Assembly: GCA_030848705.1 (NCBI GenBank)
Contig: JAUIZM010000016.1
Location: forward strand, 1,860,001-1,924,000
Source of the DNA: Heracleum sosnowskyi
Taxonomy: Eukaryota > Streptophyta > Magnoliopsida > Apiales > Apiaceae
DNA: 64,000 nucleotides
Direction: 5' to 3'
Each line of letters opens with the position of its first letter. Position 1 is the first letter of the stretch. A program made the translations under genes and the position numbers. Of this stretch, positions 23,601 through 34,627 are shown one piece after another. Below the pieces are notes generated by a model. It saw only the letters and a program-made list of their open reading frames with translations. It was not told where the DNA came from and did not search any database.

Positions 23601-24024
23601 GCCAATTCCAACTTTCATCTACTGAAGCTTTACTGATGAAACATGTAGGGGAGCCATCAGTATCTGAGAGAATGTTGGCTTCATATATGTTACCATGCCT
23701 GTAGCCAGTTAGTGCTATCTTCCCCGTTGCTTTACTGACTACTTCACAATGTGTGGAATAGAAATTGACATGATAACCTCTGTCAGTGATTTGACTAATA
23801 CTCAACAAGTTGTGTTTTAGTCCCTTCACTAGAGCTACTTTTTCAATGATGACATTTCCAATGATTATATTGCCATATCCCAAGGTTTGTCCAATGTTGC
23901 CATCTCCATAAGACACAGTTGGGCCAGCTTTTTCCTCATATTCTGATAACAGGGCTTTGTTTCCAGTCATGTGCACAGAACATCCACTATCCATGACTAA
24001 CACATTTTTCTTTTTACCCTGCAT
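20686..24024 (-). CDS. Copia C pol (protease-integrase-RT-RNase H) with one amber codon
   Basis: Read from 24024. Protease [13 protein letters not shown] is near residue 10. The integrase zinc domain is [13 protein letters not shown] ... CDACQKAK, and its core has [31 protein letters not shown] and [19 protein letters not shown]. An Asp/Asn/Ser-rich linker carries repeated NPD. RT has [45 protein letters not shown] and YVDDIIFGS (about residue 795). RNase H has [18 protein letters not shown] and [15 protein letters not shown], then TAG at 20983-20985 where relatives have Gln, then the remaining 97 codons including [12 protein letters not shown] and [12 protein letters not shown]. Apart from that codon the whole polyprotein is open. 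It lies in the same frame as gag, separated by a TAG. Confidence 0.95.
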
Positions 24025-24039
24025 CAGAATAGAAACACA

Positions 24040-26352
24040 CTAGTTAGAACACTTAGGAACCCATACATGTTGGGTTCCTTTCTCATGCAATTTATTAATT
24101 TTAGCAGCAGAAGACTTTCTGACTTTAGCAGTCCTGACAGGATTTACTCCATCAGGATTTGCTTTGTCAGTATCAGTATTAACAAAAGCATGCTTCACTA
24201 TGACATTTTCAGTTCTATCAGACTTTGTACTACTTTCAAACTTAGGCAATGGATCATAAAAGTTATAGTACAAATCATGATACTCTTTACATGTATAAAT
24301 AGAATGCCATAGACTACCACAATGAAAACAGGACTTCTGTGGTTTGTAAAATACTGATCTATTCCTAATATCAGACTTAGGAATTTCAGCAATTTTCTTT
24401 TTACTCTTTTTACAATCAATAGCAAGATGATTAGAGTTACCACAGTTAAAACAACACTTTCTAGGTGCATTTGGGATATATTTATAACCATTCTCTTTAT
24501 TGATCCCAACTTTACCATTCCTGTTTCTCTTAACAGTAGCTTCCTTTTTCTTATCTGTAACCTCACAGATTTTATCTTTAAGCTGTTTCTGAGACAATAG
24601 ACCTAGATTCTTAGTGACTTTGTTCATGACAGTTTTAGACTTTATAATTTTAATTCCTTGAGTAGAAGAAGATCCCTTTTCAAAAGTAGAATTGGAATCC
24701 TTACCAAAAACAAAATTAACAGGAGTAATCTTAGATTTGGTTGAGTCTATAACATGTCTATAGGTCTTTGGACTTACTGTCTCATCAATGACAATTTTCT
24801 CTTTCAATTTCTTATCCTCATCTGACTTATATCCTAGACACTCTTTCCAATTCTTAGAGATATTAATCTCATGAAATTTCCTACCAGAGTCTGTCCAGGT
24901 TCTGATTTTCTCATTAGCATATTCAAGTTCTTTTTCAAGGGAAGTACATTTAGATGTCATCTCTAAGTGCATGTGTTTAGCATTATCACATTCTTTTTGT
25001 ACTTCTTGCATACGAGAAAATTCAGCTTCTAATATCTCATTCCTTTTTCTAAGGTCAGACATCTCAGATAAGATTCTAGTATTCTCAGCAGTTTGACTTC
25101 TAAAGCTAATATGTAATGACTTTAGAAAACGTCTTAACTCAGAAGCATTATCAGTATCAAAATCAAAGATAGTATTTAGTACCTTATCATCAGGAGCAAC
25201 AGTTACATCAGCATTGGCCATTAATGCATAGTTGACTACCTCAGTATCAGATTCTGAGGAAGAGTCCATCCAATCCTTGCTTGATGTGATGAGTGCCTTT
25301 GTCTTGTTGCATTCAGAAGCAAAGTGACCCATACCATTACACTTGTAGCATCTAACCTTTGACTTGTCAAATTTGCTACCCTTGATGTCCTTCTTGATAT
25401 ACTTGTCTTTGTCTGCTTTGAAGGTCTTCTTCTGAAAGTTGCCCTGTCTTCTATTCTTCCTGAACTTCATCCTTCTGAAGTTTCTGACAATCATAGCAAC
25501 CATCTCTTCCATGTCTGAATCAGAAGATTCATCACCAGTATTGGCATCAGGATTGCCATCAGTATCTGATGAAGAGTCGTCAGGATCTGACTCAGCTACT
25601 CTTGCTTTCCTTCTAGAGACCTCCATAGCTTTCCCTTTTGATTTTGCTTCTACATTCAAAGCAATTGACTTTGCCTTGCTGCTTTTCTTGTTCTTTCTCT
25701 GTTGAACTTCAAGATCATGAGTTCTTAGCATCCCATAGATCTCATCAAGAGACACAATGTTCAGATCATACTGGTGTCTAATGATTGAGGTCTGAGTATC
25801 CCATTCTTCAGGTAAAGCTCTTAGAAATTTGGTGTTTGAATCTTCAGTTTCATATACTTTGTCAACTAAGGATAAGCTGTTCAATAGTGTCAGGAATCTA
25901 TCATATAGATCAGTCAGGCTCTCTTCAGGTCTTGCATCGAATTGTTCATATTCTTGAATCAATAGAGCCCTTCTGTTTTTCTTGACAGATGCAGATCCCT
26001 GGCACTGAGTTTCCAAAGTATCCCAGATTTCTTTTGAAGACTTGCATGCAATCACTCTGTTTGACATGACAGCATCAAGGCTATTATGCAAGATATTCTT
26101 TATCTTTGGTTCCCTGAGTACATGAGCTTTTTCTTCTGGAGTCCATTCAGCTTTAGCTTTGACCACATAATGTTCTGGTACTGTATCTGTTCGTTCTACG
26201 AACTTTGTTGGTATATATGGTCCATCACGAATCCTGTCCAAGTAGTCAGGATCCATAGCCTCCAGGTACATCAGCATCTTTACCCTCCATGTGGGATATT
26301 CTGATATCTTCAAGATGGGAATCTTCATGCTTTCATACTTGGTTGTCGACAT
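24040..26352 (-). CDS. Copia C gag, apparently intact
   Basis: 770 codons from an ATG 37 bases downstream of the primer site. The UBN2-type capsid domain spans about residues 10-220 (WRVKMLMYLEAMDP, EIWDTLETQCQGSASVKKN, LIQEYEQFDARPEESL). Three CCHC-type knuckles are visible: CYKCNGMGHFASEC (about 335), CFNCGNSNHLAIDC (about 630) and CFHCGSLWHSIYTC (about 670). A coiled-coil-like stretch lies between (about 415-480). It ends WVPKCSN at TAG 24040-24042; pol continues in the same frame five codons later. Pol expression would need readthrough or another mechanism. Confidence 0.94.
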   Translation of the reverse strand: MSTTKYESMKIPILKISEYPTWRVKMLMYLEAMDPDYLDRIRDGPYIPTKFVERTDTVPEHYVVKAKAEWTPEEKAHVLREPKIKNILHNSLDAVMSNRVIACKSSKEIWDTLETQCQGSASVKKNRRALLIQEYEQFDARPEESLTDLYDRFLTLLNSLSLVDKVYETEDSNTKFLRALPEEWDTQTSIIRHQYDLNIVSLDEIYGMLRTHDLEVQQRKNKKSSKAKSIALNVEAKSKGKAMEVSRRKARVAESDPDDSSSDTDGNPDANTGDESSDSDMEEMVAMIVRNFRRMKFRKNRRQGNFQKKTFKADKDKYIKKDIKGSKFDKSKVRCYKCNGMGHFASECNKTKALITSSKDWMDSSSESDTEVVNYALMANADVTVAPDDKVLNTIFDFDTDNASELRRFLKSLHISFRSQTAENTRILSEMSDLRKRNEILEAEFSRMQEVQKECDNAKHMHLEMTSKCTSLEKELEYANEKIRTWTDSGRKFHEINISKNWKECLGYKSDEDKKLKEKIVIDETVSPKTYRHVIDSTKSKITPVNFVFGKDSNSTFEKGSSSTQGIKIIKSKTVMNKVTKNLGLLSQKQLKDKICEVTDKKKEATVKRNRNGKVGINKENGYKYIPNAPRKCCFNCGNSNHLAIDCKKSKKKIAEIPKSDIRNRSVFYKPQKSCFHCGSLWHSIYTCKEYHDLYYNFYDPLPKFESSTKSDRTENVIVKHAFVNTDTDKANPDGVNPVRTAKVRKSSAAKINKLHEKGTQHVWVPKCSN

Positions 26353-26388
26353 CTTTAGATCGTATCTGATTCAGAATTAAATCAGTTT

Positions 26389-26400
26389 GCTCTGATACCA
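26389..26400 (-). other. Primer-binding site of copia C
   Basis: TGGTATCAGAGC on the element strand, two bases from the LTR; tRNA-Met type. Confidence 0.95.
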
Positions 26401-26402
26401 AT

Positions 26403-27003
26403 TGTTGCCCAGTAAATAACAATTGTAGAAGGGGGGTTGAATACAATTGTATAAGATTCTCGACTTTATATAACACAAATATGAAAGATCAATAACAATA
26501 ACAATAACAGCTTTATTAACTTTGATATAAAACTGTTACAAACTCTCTTAAGAAATTCTGATGTTCTTAAGAGCTGCTAGCTTACAAAAACTCTCTCAAG
26601 AAATTCTGTTCTTAAGAGCTTCTCTCCGATTATGTTCTCTCTCGAATGAATACATAAATCGAAACCAAGACTGTGTTTATATAGTGCACACAGCTTCTCT
26701 ATCAATAATAAGATAAGTCCTAATCATAACAAAGATAGAAACATATCTTTAATCGATAGCTGCATTCTACAAACCAGGAACAAACTTCCATGTTTATCTA
26801 GACTCCAAATATAACTCGAAGTAGGAATCCTGATCAGCTTCAAATCCTGATGATCAAACCTGATCATAGTCTGAGTAGGAATCCTGATGAGCAATAAGAT
26901 ACTGACGCTTGATCAAATACTGATGACCATGCAATACTGATGACGTCAGCAATCCTGATCAGTTGAGTCTAGCTTCTGACGATCATTGAATTCTGATCTA
27001 ACA
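26403..27003 (-). repeat. 5' LTR of copia C
   Basis: 601 bp, identical to 15425-16025 except one base (G at 26891 versus T at 15913). TATA box on the element strand at 26675-26684 (CTATATAAAC). Confidence 0.97.
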
Positions 27004-27008
27004 ACAAG
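27004..27008. repeat. Right TSD of copia C (ACAAG)
   Basis: Copy of 15420-15424. Removing 15425-27008 restores the CDNTSAIAI codons of copia B. Confidence 0.97.
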
Positions 27009-27228
27009 TGCCATAGCAATCTCCAACAACCCTGTGCAGCACTCGAGAATGAAGCACATTGATATCAGGTATCATTTTATCAGAGAGCATGTCATGAATG
27101 GAACTGTGGAGTTACACTTTGTACCCACAGAAGAACATACTGCAGATATATTCACTAAATCTGTTGACGAATCCACATTTATCAAGTTAGTTGGTAAATT
27201 GGGTATGTTAAACAGTCTTAGTGATTAA
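27004..27228 (+). pseudogene. Copia B RNase H, C-terminal fragment
   Basis: Continues the RNase H cut at 15424: SAIAISNNPVQHSRMKHI, then [19 protein letters not shown] and HTADIFTKSVDES, ending LGMLNSLSD with TAA. The frame upstream runs artificially into C's LTR (apparent start at 26986). The C-terminal IFTK motif is the usual end of copia pol. Confidence 0.93.
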
Positions 27229-28585
27229 CAATATCTCTGTCATGTTTGTTCTTTCAAAAAGTCATTTTCTCTTGTCATTTTACTGATATTTTCTGCCAAT
27301 TCTCATTTAATATTACATGCTTGTAAATTTAAATAGCTCTGAATATTTTATTTTCTTTAAAAATATTTTTCTCATATTTTTTAAGTGGAGAAATGTATTT
27401 TTATTGAAAATATATTTATTTAGAATTATTTAGGTGTTTTTCAGATTGTAAATATTGTTGTTTAAATTATTCTGCAAGTTTATATTATTTTTATGCAATT
27501 TTATATTATTCTGCATATTTTTCTAGAATTTATGGAATTTTCTGTGAATTTTTCTAGAATTTTATAAATATTTCATGCATTTTTATTACTTTAATGCATT
27601 TTTCTGTAAATATTCAATTTAATTCTGAGTTTTCCTTAAGTCTTCCCAGTTTTGTACTAGGAAGACTACCGGGAAAACAAGGAATTTTTCATTTCATTTT
27701 TCATTATTTTAATTTTATTCTAAGTTTATTCTAAGTCTTCCCAGTTTAACACTAGGAACACTACCAGGTAAACTTAGGATTTTTCCTTTTATTTTTTGTT
27801 TTTTTTGTTGTTTTTTCCTTTTTATTCTAAGTCTTTTCCTAAGTCTTCCCAGTTTTTGAACTAGGAAGACTATCGGGAAGACTTAGATTTATTAGTTTTA
27901 TTTTCTGTTTTTTGTTTTATTGTATTTCCAGAAAACTTTCTAAGTTGTATTAGGAAGACTACCGGGAAGACTATTCTAAGTCTTCCCGATTGTCTTCCTA
28001 GTACAATTTAAAAAAAAACGATCAGTATTCTATTTTTCAGTTTATTTGTTTTAATAATACATATATATAGATACAAGTACATACACTGCATTTCTTTTTC
28101 CTTAACAGAGTTCTTATCAATTTTTTCTTTTTTCTGCAAACCCCCCTTCGAATTCTCATCTCTTTTGTAGAAACTGTGAACTTTGATCCTTTCTTGCTCA
28201 AGTTATTACTTAGCAACACTTTTTATTCTTCAAAATCAATCTGTTAAGTCGAAGTGCTGCTAAAAATTTTCATTTTTTTTCGTTGAAATCAATTCGACTT
28301 GATTGTTTGAAAATTGCTAAGTGATTGCTTGTTTTGTATTTGATCTTAGTTGTTTCTGTAAGGTTAATCTGTGTGTGGTTTTCTGTGTATGTGTTCTTGA
28401 GATCATTGCCCTTTGTGTTTTGCTTTTCAAAGCTTTAGTTCGAAAGTTTAGGATCTAAATTTTCAAAATTGATTAATTTTTGGTAAAATTTAATTTTGAG
28501 GATTTTAATTAATTTTAATTAATTCTAAAAATCCCTAAAATTTTAATTTTATTTTAAATTAATTAGAATTTCTTGTTTTATCCAA
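27229..28585 (+). other. Copia B spacer between pol and third ORF, with GTCTTCC/GGAAGAC word cluster
   Basis: About 1.36 kb, T-rich, without a credible gene. At 27635-28010 four to five degenerate units alternate GTCTTCCCAGTTT with ACTAGGAAGACTACCGGGAA, the same words as in B's LTRs (9287-9475, 37806-38000). A pyrimidine-rich leader-like stretch precedes the third ORF. Confidence 0.7.
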
Positions 28586-31500
28586 ATGGATCCTAATTTT
28601 GAACTAGTTTTAAATAATTATGTTGGGTATTTTGATCCGTTAAAGTGTAAAGTGGAACGTTTTAGACCGTGGATTCAATTTTTAAATAGCGGGACTTGTG
28701 TCAGTCATGCTATTTGTGCCAATGCACTTCTTAAAATTGATCCGTTAAGGTTTTTGTGTTCAAGTGCTGTTATTGCTGAAGATTCAAAATCTTTTACTTT
28801 CAATATTTTAAATCAGCAATATACAGTCACTTTTGAGTTATTCTGTGATGTGTTGCATTTTCCAAAGGACAGGTTTGATCCCTTACCCTCTGATGATGAG
28901 TTATCACAGTTCTTTGTGAATATTCATTATCAGGGTCCTTTCCAAATGGTTAAATTATCTAAAAGCTTTGTTGTAAGGGAATGGGATCTGTTCTTTGATA
29001 CTATAGCAAGAGTTTTTGGTAACTGCACAGAAACAAATTTTCATTGCATTACCAGTCTTAATCAGTATATTGCTTATGCTATAGTATTTGGTCGTAGGTT
29101 AAATTTTGCTGAAATTCTGTGGAACATTATGCTTAACAGGCTTGCTCACTCTAGGAGAGATTCTGATAATCATGTGAAAGTGAAGTGTTGGTATCCTCGC
29201 TTTCTCACTCTTATCATTAATCATCTTCTCACTTCTGATCAGGTAGAACTGTTTAAGGAAGCTAGATTTGAAACCTCTCCAACCACAGACACCAAATTCT
29301 ACACCAGACTTGATGTCTCATCCAAATTCCTCACCATACCGGTTCTTGTTTCACCATTGATGAGTCAATTCATTAATCTTCCTATCTTTGGTGAACAAGT
29401 TCCTCAACCACATCCAGTTCCACTACAGGTAGTTATTCCTAACTCTGGTTCTTCTTCTGGTACTTCAATGCAAACCCAAGTGGTTGTTAGGGCTGACCCA
29501 GAGGTTGTAGAACCACAATCTCTGACCCAGGTCATAGAGCCAAACAGAGAGTCAAACACTCCTGATACACAACCTGAGCCTAATATTTAAACCAGTTCAA
29601 GAACAGTTAGTGATATAGCTATAATGAGTGCTCCCACAGCTCTGTCTCCACCCTTAAAGAAAAGAAAAACCTATAGGGAGGCATCTGTAAGCCCATCTGT
29701 ATCCTCTCAACAGGATATGGACATAGATATGGCCACTAAACAGTCTCTGGAGACATCCTCTCAACAGGGTGGATCTATTGAAATTCGCCATCGGGCCATG
29801 ACATCTTGTACTGAGTCAAGCACTCTCCCATTACTCACAATGGGAGAAGATAACCAAATAGATGACACTCAGGACACCATGCAAGGAGAGCACTTTGATT
29901 TTGACTTTGAAACAGTGCCTACCATAGTTACGGTAGAAGTGCCTTCACATGCATCAGAGGGAAAATCTGATTCTTTGCCACCTATAATAGAATCATTTTC
30001 TCCCCTCCCAGAGGGAACATCTCTGACTCCCCTAAGGAATTTTTCACTCGCAGTTTTTACTGGAGAAAGTGAAAGGCAACCTGATGAGTCTGTCCCTGAA
30101 GCAATTCAGTATACAATGTAAAATATTTTGACAGACTCATTCAGGGATCGGGAATTGCGAACTCCCATTGCACCACCACTGACCTTTCTTGAAGGGGCTA
30201 GGGTGATTTTTCATGCAGGTACATCTTCTGAAAATCTAGAAAGACAGTTAGTGGTGAGAGATATGAGTTAAAAACCGAGTGATACACAAGCACGTGAGTT
30301 GAGTGAAACACCACTGAGAGCAATTGAAGTGAGTACACACACTGACACAAACACTGCTTTGTTGAACCAGCTAGCTGATCTACAAAGGAAGTTACAAGAA
30401 ACCCAGGCTGAGAATAATCTTCTGAAAGCACAAGTGGTTGCACAATCTACTCCCGAGGCTGAATTCAATCCAACAATCTCAAGTACTGGTGGCTTCAGAC
30501 ATCTCTGATCTTACTACGTCAAATGCTCAGATATCAGAGAGTGTCAAGGAGATTGCTACTATTTCTACCAAGGTGGACTTTATTATGCAAACATCTGATG
30601 AAAACCAGAGGTTTAATGAAGAAAGGATGTCTAGGATTGATGGAGGAATGGAGCATCTTAATGAAGGGATGAAGCACCTATACTATATGATCAAGAAATC
30701 ACATCAACCTACTGAAGAGCAAAGAACATTCTTTGAGGGAGATGATGATGAGGATGATGATGCTGATAAAGGAGGAGATGGAGCAATAAGGGGAAGAGAT
30801 GAGGTGAATCCTGAAGCTACTAAAGTAAAATCTGTAGAGGATACCTCAACTAAGGGGGAGAATGTGGAGAAACAAGGAGGAAATGAAGCTGGAGGCTCAA
30901 ACAAGGACAAAGGGAAGCAGAAGTTAACCTTTTCTGATGCTGACTATTATCAAGGTGAACAGGGAGATTTTGACTATGTAGAATCTGAAGAAGCCCCTGA
31001 AGATATCTTTGGTAATGTGGAGGTTGAAGAAGAAGCTGATTATGCTGACTGGGAAGAAGAGTCAAATGTTGATCATGTCTTTGAAGCTGAGTTAGTGAGA
31101 CAGAAGGCTGATCTGAAAAGAAGAGAGGAGGAGAATGTAAAGGTATCTGACATCATTTCTAAGCATCTTGTCATTCAAAAAGCTGAACAACAAGAAAAAC
31201 AAAGGCTTCACAATCTGAAGGTCAATGAGAGAAAATTGTATGTGAGGTTGAAGCAAGGAGAAGAATGGGACAAGGCTAGAGAGATGTTTCCACATCAAGA
31301 AGGAACTAACAATGATGCAAAGTTTCTTGGGATGTTGGAAAGATACAAGAAGGTCAATCCAGACAATACAGTATATATGAAAGCTCTTCATGCAGAGATT
31401 TCAAGGATCTCAACTGGATATGACAGAGTTAGAGAGGAGTTGAAGATCTATGTTTACAGTCATAATGAGGGAACTTTCTTAGTGTCTCTCAATCTTCTGG

Positions 31501-31964
31501 AAAGCAGAACTCTCTCTGAACTATGGGTCTTCATATGCAAAGTAAAAAGAACTTCTCCATTAGCTGAGCTGCTGCATGATCAGCTAAGAGACTTTGCAAT
31601 GAAGGCTAGTCCACAAGTGGTGGAAGTGCCTTATGAAGTAAAAAATTTTAAAAGAAGGGCACTTCAGACTTGTGGTGTGGATCCAATCTCTCTGAAAGAT
31701 TTTCCTGCCAAGCATCTTGTCTACTTGGAGAACATGTTGAGGACTTCAGGATTTGCTACACAAGAGAAGACAGAAGTTGCTGATTTGATTCAAGACTATT
31801 GCATAGCAAATATCAAAAGATATCATCAAATGAAGAATAGGCTGAAGAAAGTCACAACTCAACCTGTCAGACCTAGTGGCATTACTTCTGAATCTGATTG
31901 TGTTCTGGACAAGGATTTGCTTGAAGCACTTGAAGAAGGAGAGATGATTGAGTTTGAAATTTGA
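28586..31964 (+). pseudogene. Copia B third ORF, broken
   Basis: The first 334 codons start MDPNFELVLNNYVGYFD and are globular, with REWDLFFDTIARVFGNCTE matching a segment of D's third ORF (KEWSFFFDCITRTFGKKCTN). In-frame TAA codons lie at 29588-29590, 30119-30121 and about 30268-30270, and a frameshift occurs near 30495. The remainder (to 31964) has a Gln/Leu-rich coiled-coil-like part, an acidic GDDDEDDDADKGGDG linker and a charged helical C-terminus ending LEALEEGEMIEFEI. No signal peptide or membrane span is seen. The family is that of the extra ORF found 3' of pol in SIRE-like elements; its function is not known to me. Confidence 0.8.
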
Positions 31965-32222
31965 AGAAGCTCTGTTTGTAAATATTAAATATTTAGAGCT
32001 TAGGTGATTCAAGATAGGATAAATGTATTCATATGTTCAGTCTAGAGGAACATCTATCTTGTACTTACCTGTAATGTTTGAATCTGGATAATGTTAAATG
32101 AAATCCAGAACTTTGTGTTATTATTTACTTAGCTTTTAATGTCTTATTTCTACTTGTTTAGTTAGTTGAGTTATCCTCTAGGTATTTGCTTGTTATTCTC
32201 TAACAAACAAATAGGGGGAGAT
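31965..32222 (+). other. Copia B 3' untranslated region with polypurine tract
   Basis: Non-coding. AATAGGGGGAGAT at 32210-32222 is the polypurine tract, directly before the 3' LTR start TGAAAGACAT. Confidence 0.85.
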
Positions 32223-32647
32223 TGAAAGACATATGTTTAAGCCTATTTGTTTACATTGAGGAATTAACTCAACATTAAACAAGTCTGTAATAAGTGAGTA
32301 ATAATTCTAATTGTCACAGGAATCTCAGAAGATTATATCTGTCAAAGAATGAATATTAAAGTCATCTACAGACTTGAAGTGAGTCTACATTGAAAGAAGC
32401 TCAATTTATTGATCAAGCCTCAATGAAGTATTCAAGCTCAGTGGATTTATTAAAGTGACGGAGATTTCAAGTGGTGACAGAAAAAGATACTGATTACGGA
32501 GTTCTTGAATGAGAATGAAGTGAATCACTGCTTAAAGTCAAACAGATAAAGAATAGACATTGTCGTTAGTCACTCATGAACCAGACAGTGCATCGAGTGT
32601 CAACGTACTATTGTGTTTGTTATTTATCTAAGTTTTAAGTGATTCTG
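32223..32647 (+). repeat. 3' LTR of copia B, left part
   Basis: Begins TGAAAGACAT after the polypurine tract; from 32355 it matches 8850-9142 with two differences. It is interrupted after 32647 by the CACTA element; CTG at 32645-32647 is the left TSD. Confidence 0.93.
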
Positions 32648-32830
32648 CACTACACCATAAATGGCCTACCGGAACATCTTTTTCACCGATGTTGCTAGAT
32701 TATGTTACCTTAGCTATGCTACTCTAGACCTACTAAAACATATGGTCTTTTATGTTACCTTAGCCACAAAAGCGGTGTTACTTTAGGCAGAAAGTGTTGG
32801 ATAGTAGCAACATGCATGGATATGTTGCCT
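32648..32830. repeat. Left CACTA terminus with subterminal repeats
   Basis: The terminal inverted repeat is followed by TATGTTACCTTAG at about 32701 and 32751, GTGTTACTTTAGG at about 32776 and TATGTTGCCTTAG at about 32820. Such arrays are known transposase-binding regions in En/Spm elements. Confidence 0.85.
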
Positions 32831-34627
32831 TAGATCATTAATAAACAAAAGAAAATTTAATTTCTTAATCAAAAAGCGAATAATTTTTTAAAAATAACAT
32901 TTACTTTTAAATTAAATCATATTTATAAAAATTAAGAATTTACCAAATAAATAAGTATTGTTTTCAAATATTAAGGTATTTATTTATTAATTTGTTTCAG
33001 ATTTTATTTATTTATTAAATGTAAAATCAACAATTTTATTAAAATAATAAAAAATACTATATATTTGTAATAATATTAATTAGAAAAATATAAAAAAAAT
33101 ATCTTATTAGATTTTGGTGTAGTAGTATCTTTATTGCTCTCTTTACGAGATGTCCCTTGTTCGAACCTTGTCAAAGATAATAGGGGTGTTTGCCTGTGTT
33201 TAATTAAAAAAAAATTAATTTATTAAATTTAAAAGGCACAATTTATAAAAAATAAAAAATAAAAAATAAATAAAAATGACGATAATATTACAGAGGGGCA
33301 CACCGACCGGTGAAATGTTAGAGGGGCAAATAATACCGCCCAACATTTTCAATATTTCGCTCTCACTTTACCAAAATATCTCTTTCAGCCTCTTTCCATT
33401 TAACACCCCGTCTCTCTCGTAAAATCTCTCTCCCATCTCGCATTCTCTCAACTTCTTCGAAATCGAACATAATTCGCCTCTACAACTTCTCAATTGATTT
33501 TGAGGGTTTTGATCGATGCTTTGGTTTGAGGGTTTTGGTCGACGCTTCTTCAATTTAAAGAATTGAACTAAAGAAGCAGAATCAATAGGTCAAATTAGGG
33601 ATTTTTAGTATTGAGTTCAATTGATTCTATTTTTTTACTTAATCGACAACTCTCTTTGATTTCAGGGCTTCTTCAATTTGGATTTTGCATTTCAAGTTTG
33701 GGAGCTTTGAGTTTAGTTGATTTAGGCTTTTCTTTGATTTGAACTTTGAGTTTTGTGCTTCAGTTTTAGGTATTACTCTGTTTCGATTTTTATTTTCGAA
33801 TATTCATGGGTGTGTATATATATACTGTTGTATGTATATATTTCAAGAGGAACTCAACTAATTACTTGGAGATGGTTGCCTTTCTCTTCTCCAGAGGCCC
33901 TTGTTTCCCTTTGCCATGGTACTATTTCCTTCTATTTCTTCTCATCAGACTTTCACATTTCCTTGTATGTTCGTGCACGCGTGTTTTTTTTTAAAATTTA
34001 AATGTTAATAAAATAAATTCAAGAGGATTGGATGTAGGGCATGGCATGGAATATTATGCAGTGGTTTGATGAAAGGTAAAGAATAAATGTTTTCTCATGA
34101 CTGGTGTTTTTATCTTCCCCTATGATTTTTCCAGAGATATGAATCCATTCAATTAAGTTTGTCAATTTACTTTCTTTTAAGTACTAGCATGATTTAGTTA
34201 ACCTATTCGATAGTCTTCTTAATAACATAAATTTGCTTAATGGTTTGTGCTGCTTTAATTTTCTTTTAAGTCCAACCAAACGGAACTCAAATTGACAAAT
34301 TAAATCATGTCAATTATGGATATGATATGAGGTTGTTTATCTCCAGCGTTCTGGCCCATGTAGTAATAGCTGCCTTAGTTATGTTTATTTGATTGATTAT
34401 AGTCAGGTTTAACTAATTTTAAATCGTATATGAAATCTGTAATTTGATGCTGCAGTATTATTGTTATCGAATATTATTTGAAATTGCGATTTGTTGTGGA
34501 CAGTGTGTTATTTTTATTTGTTTGTCATCATTTTAGACTCGATACGGTTTTGATTGGCGATGGTTATGTTTGAAGTATATTTGCACTTTGTACTGTAATT
34601 TTACGAGTCGGTTTGTTTTGTTTGTAG
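32831..34627 (+). other. CACTA interior without recognised exons (5' part)
   Basis: AT-rich to about 33250, then a pyrimidine-rich stretch (33360-33480, many CTCTCT) resembling a plant 5' untranslated region, then intron-like T-rich sequence ending TTTGTAG at 34627. I find no first enolase exon. A tRNA-like box pair near 33115-33170 is described in the findings. Confidence 0.5.

Larger units (their letters stand above)
15425..27003 (-). mobile_element. Copia C, complete young SIRE/Maximus-like element
   Basis: An 11,579-bp element on the minus strand with 601-bp LTRs at both ends, perfect 5-bp TSD ACAAG, primer site, polypurine tract, gag, pol and a long third ORF. The LTRs differ at one position (T at 15913, G at 26891). 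Only three in-frame stops are seen, all TAG: the gag end (24040-24042), pol (20983-20985) and the third ORF (19060-19062). It splits B's RNase H gene. Confidence 0.97.

Noticed and set aside
26986..27228. 80-codon independent ORF
   Set aside because: Its first codons are copia C LTR; the rest is the severed RNase H end of copia B.
28586..29590. Viral envelope gene label for the ORFs downstream of pol
   Set aside because: No signal peptide, membrane span or fusion-peptide-like segment in B, C or D; the position alone does not justify 'env'.
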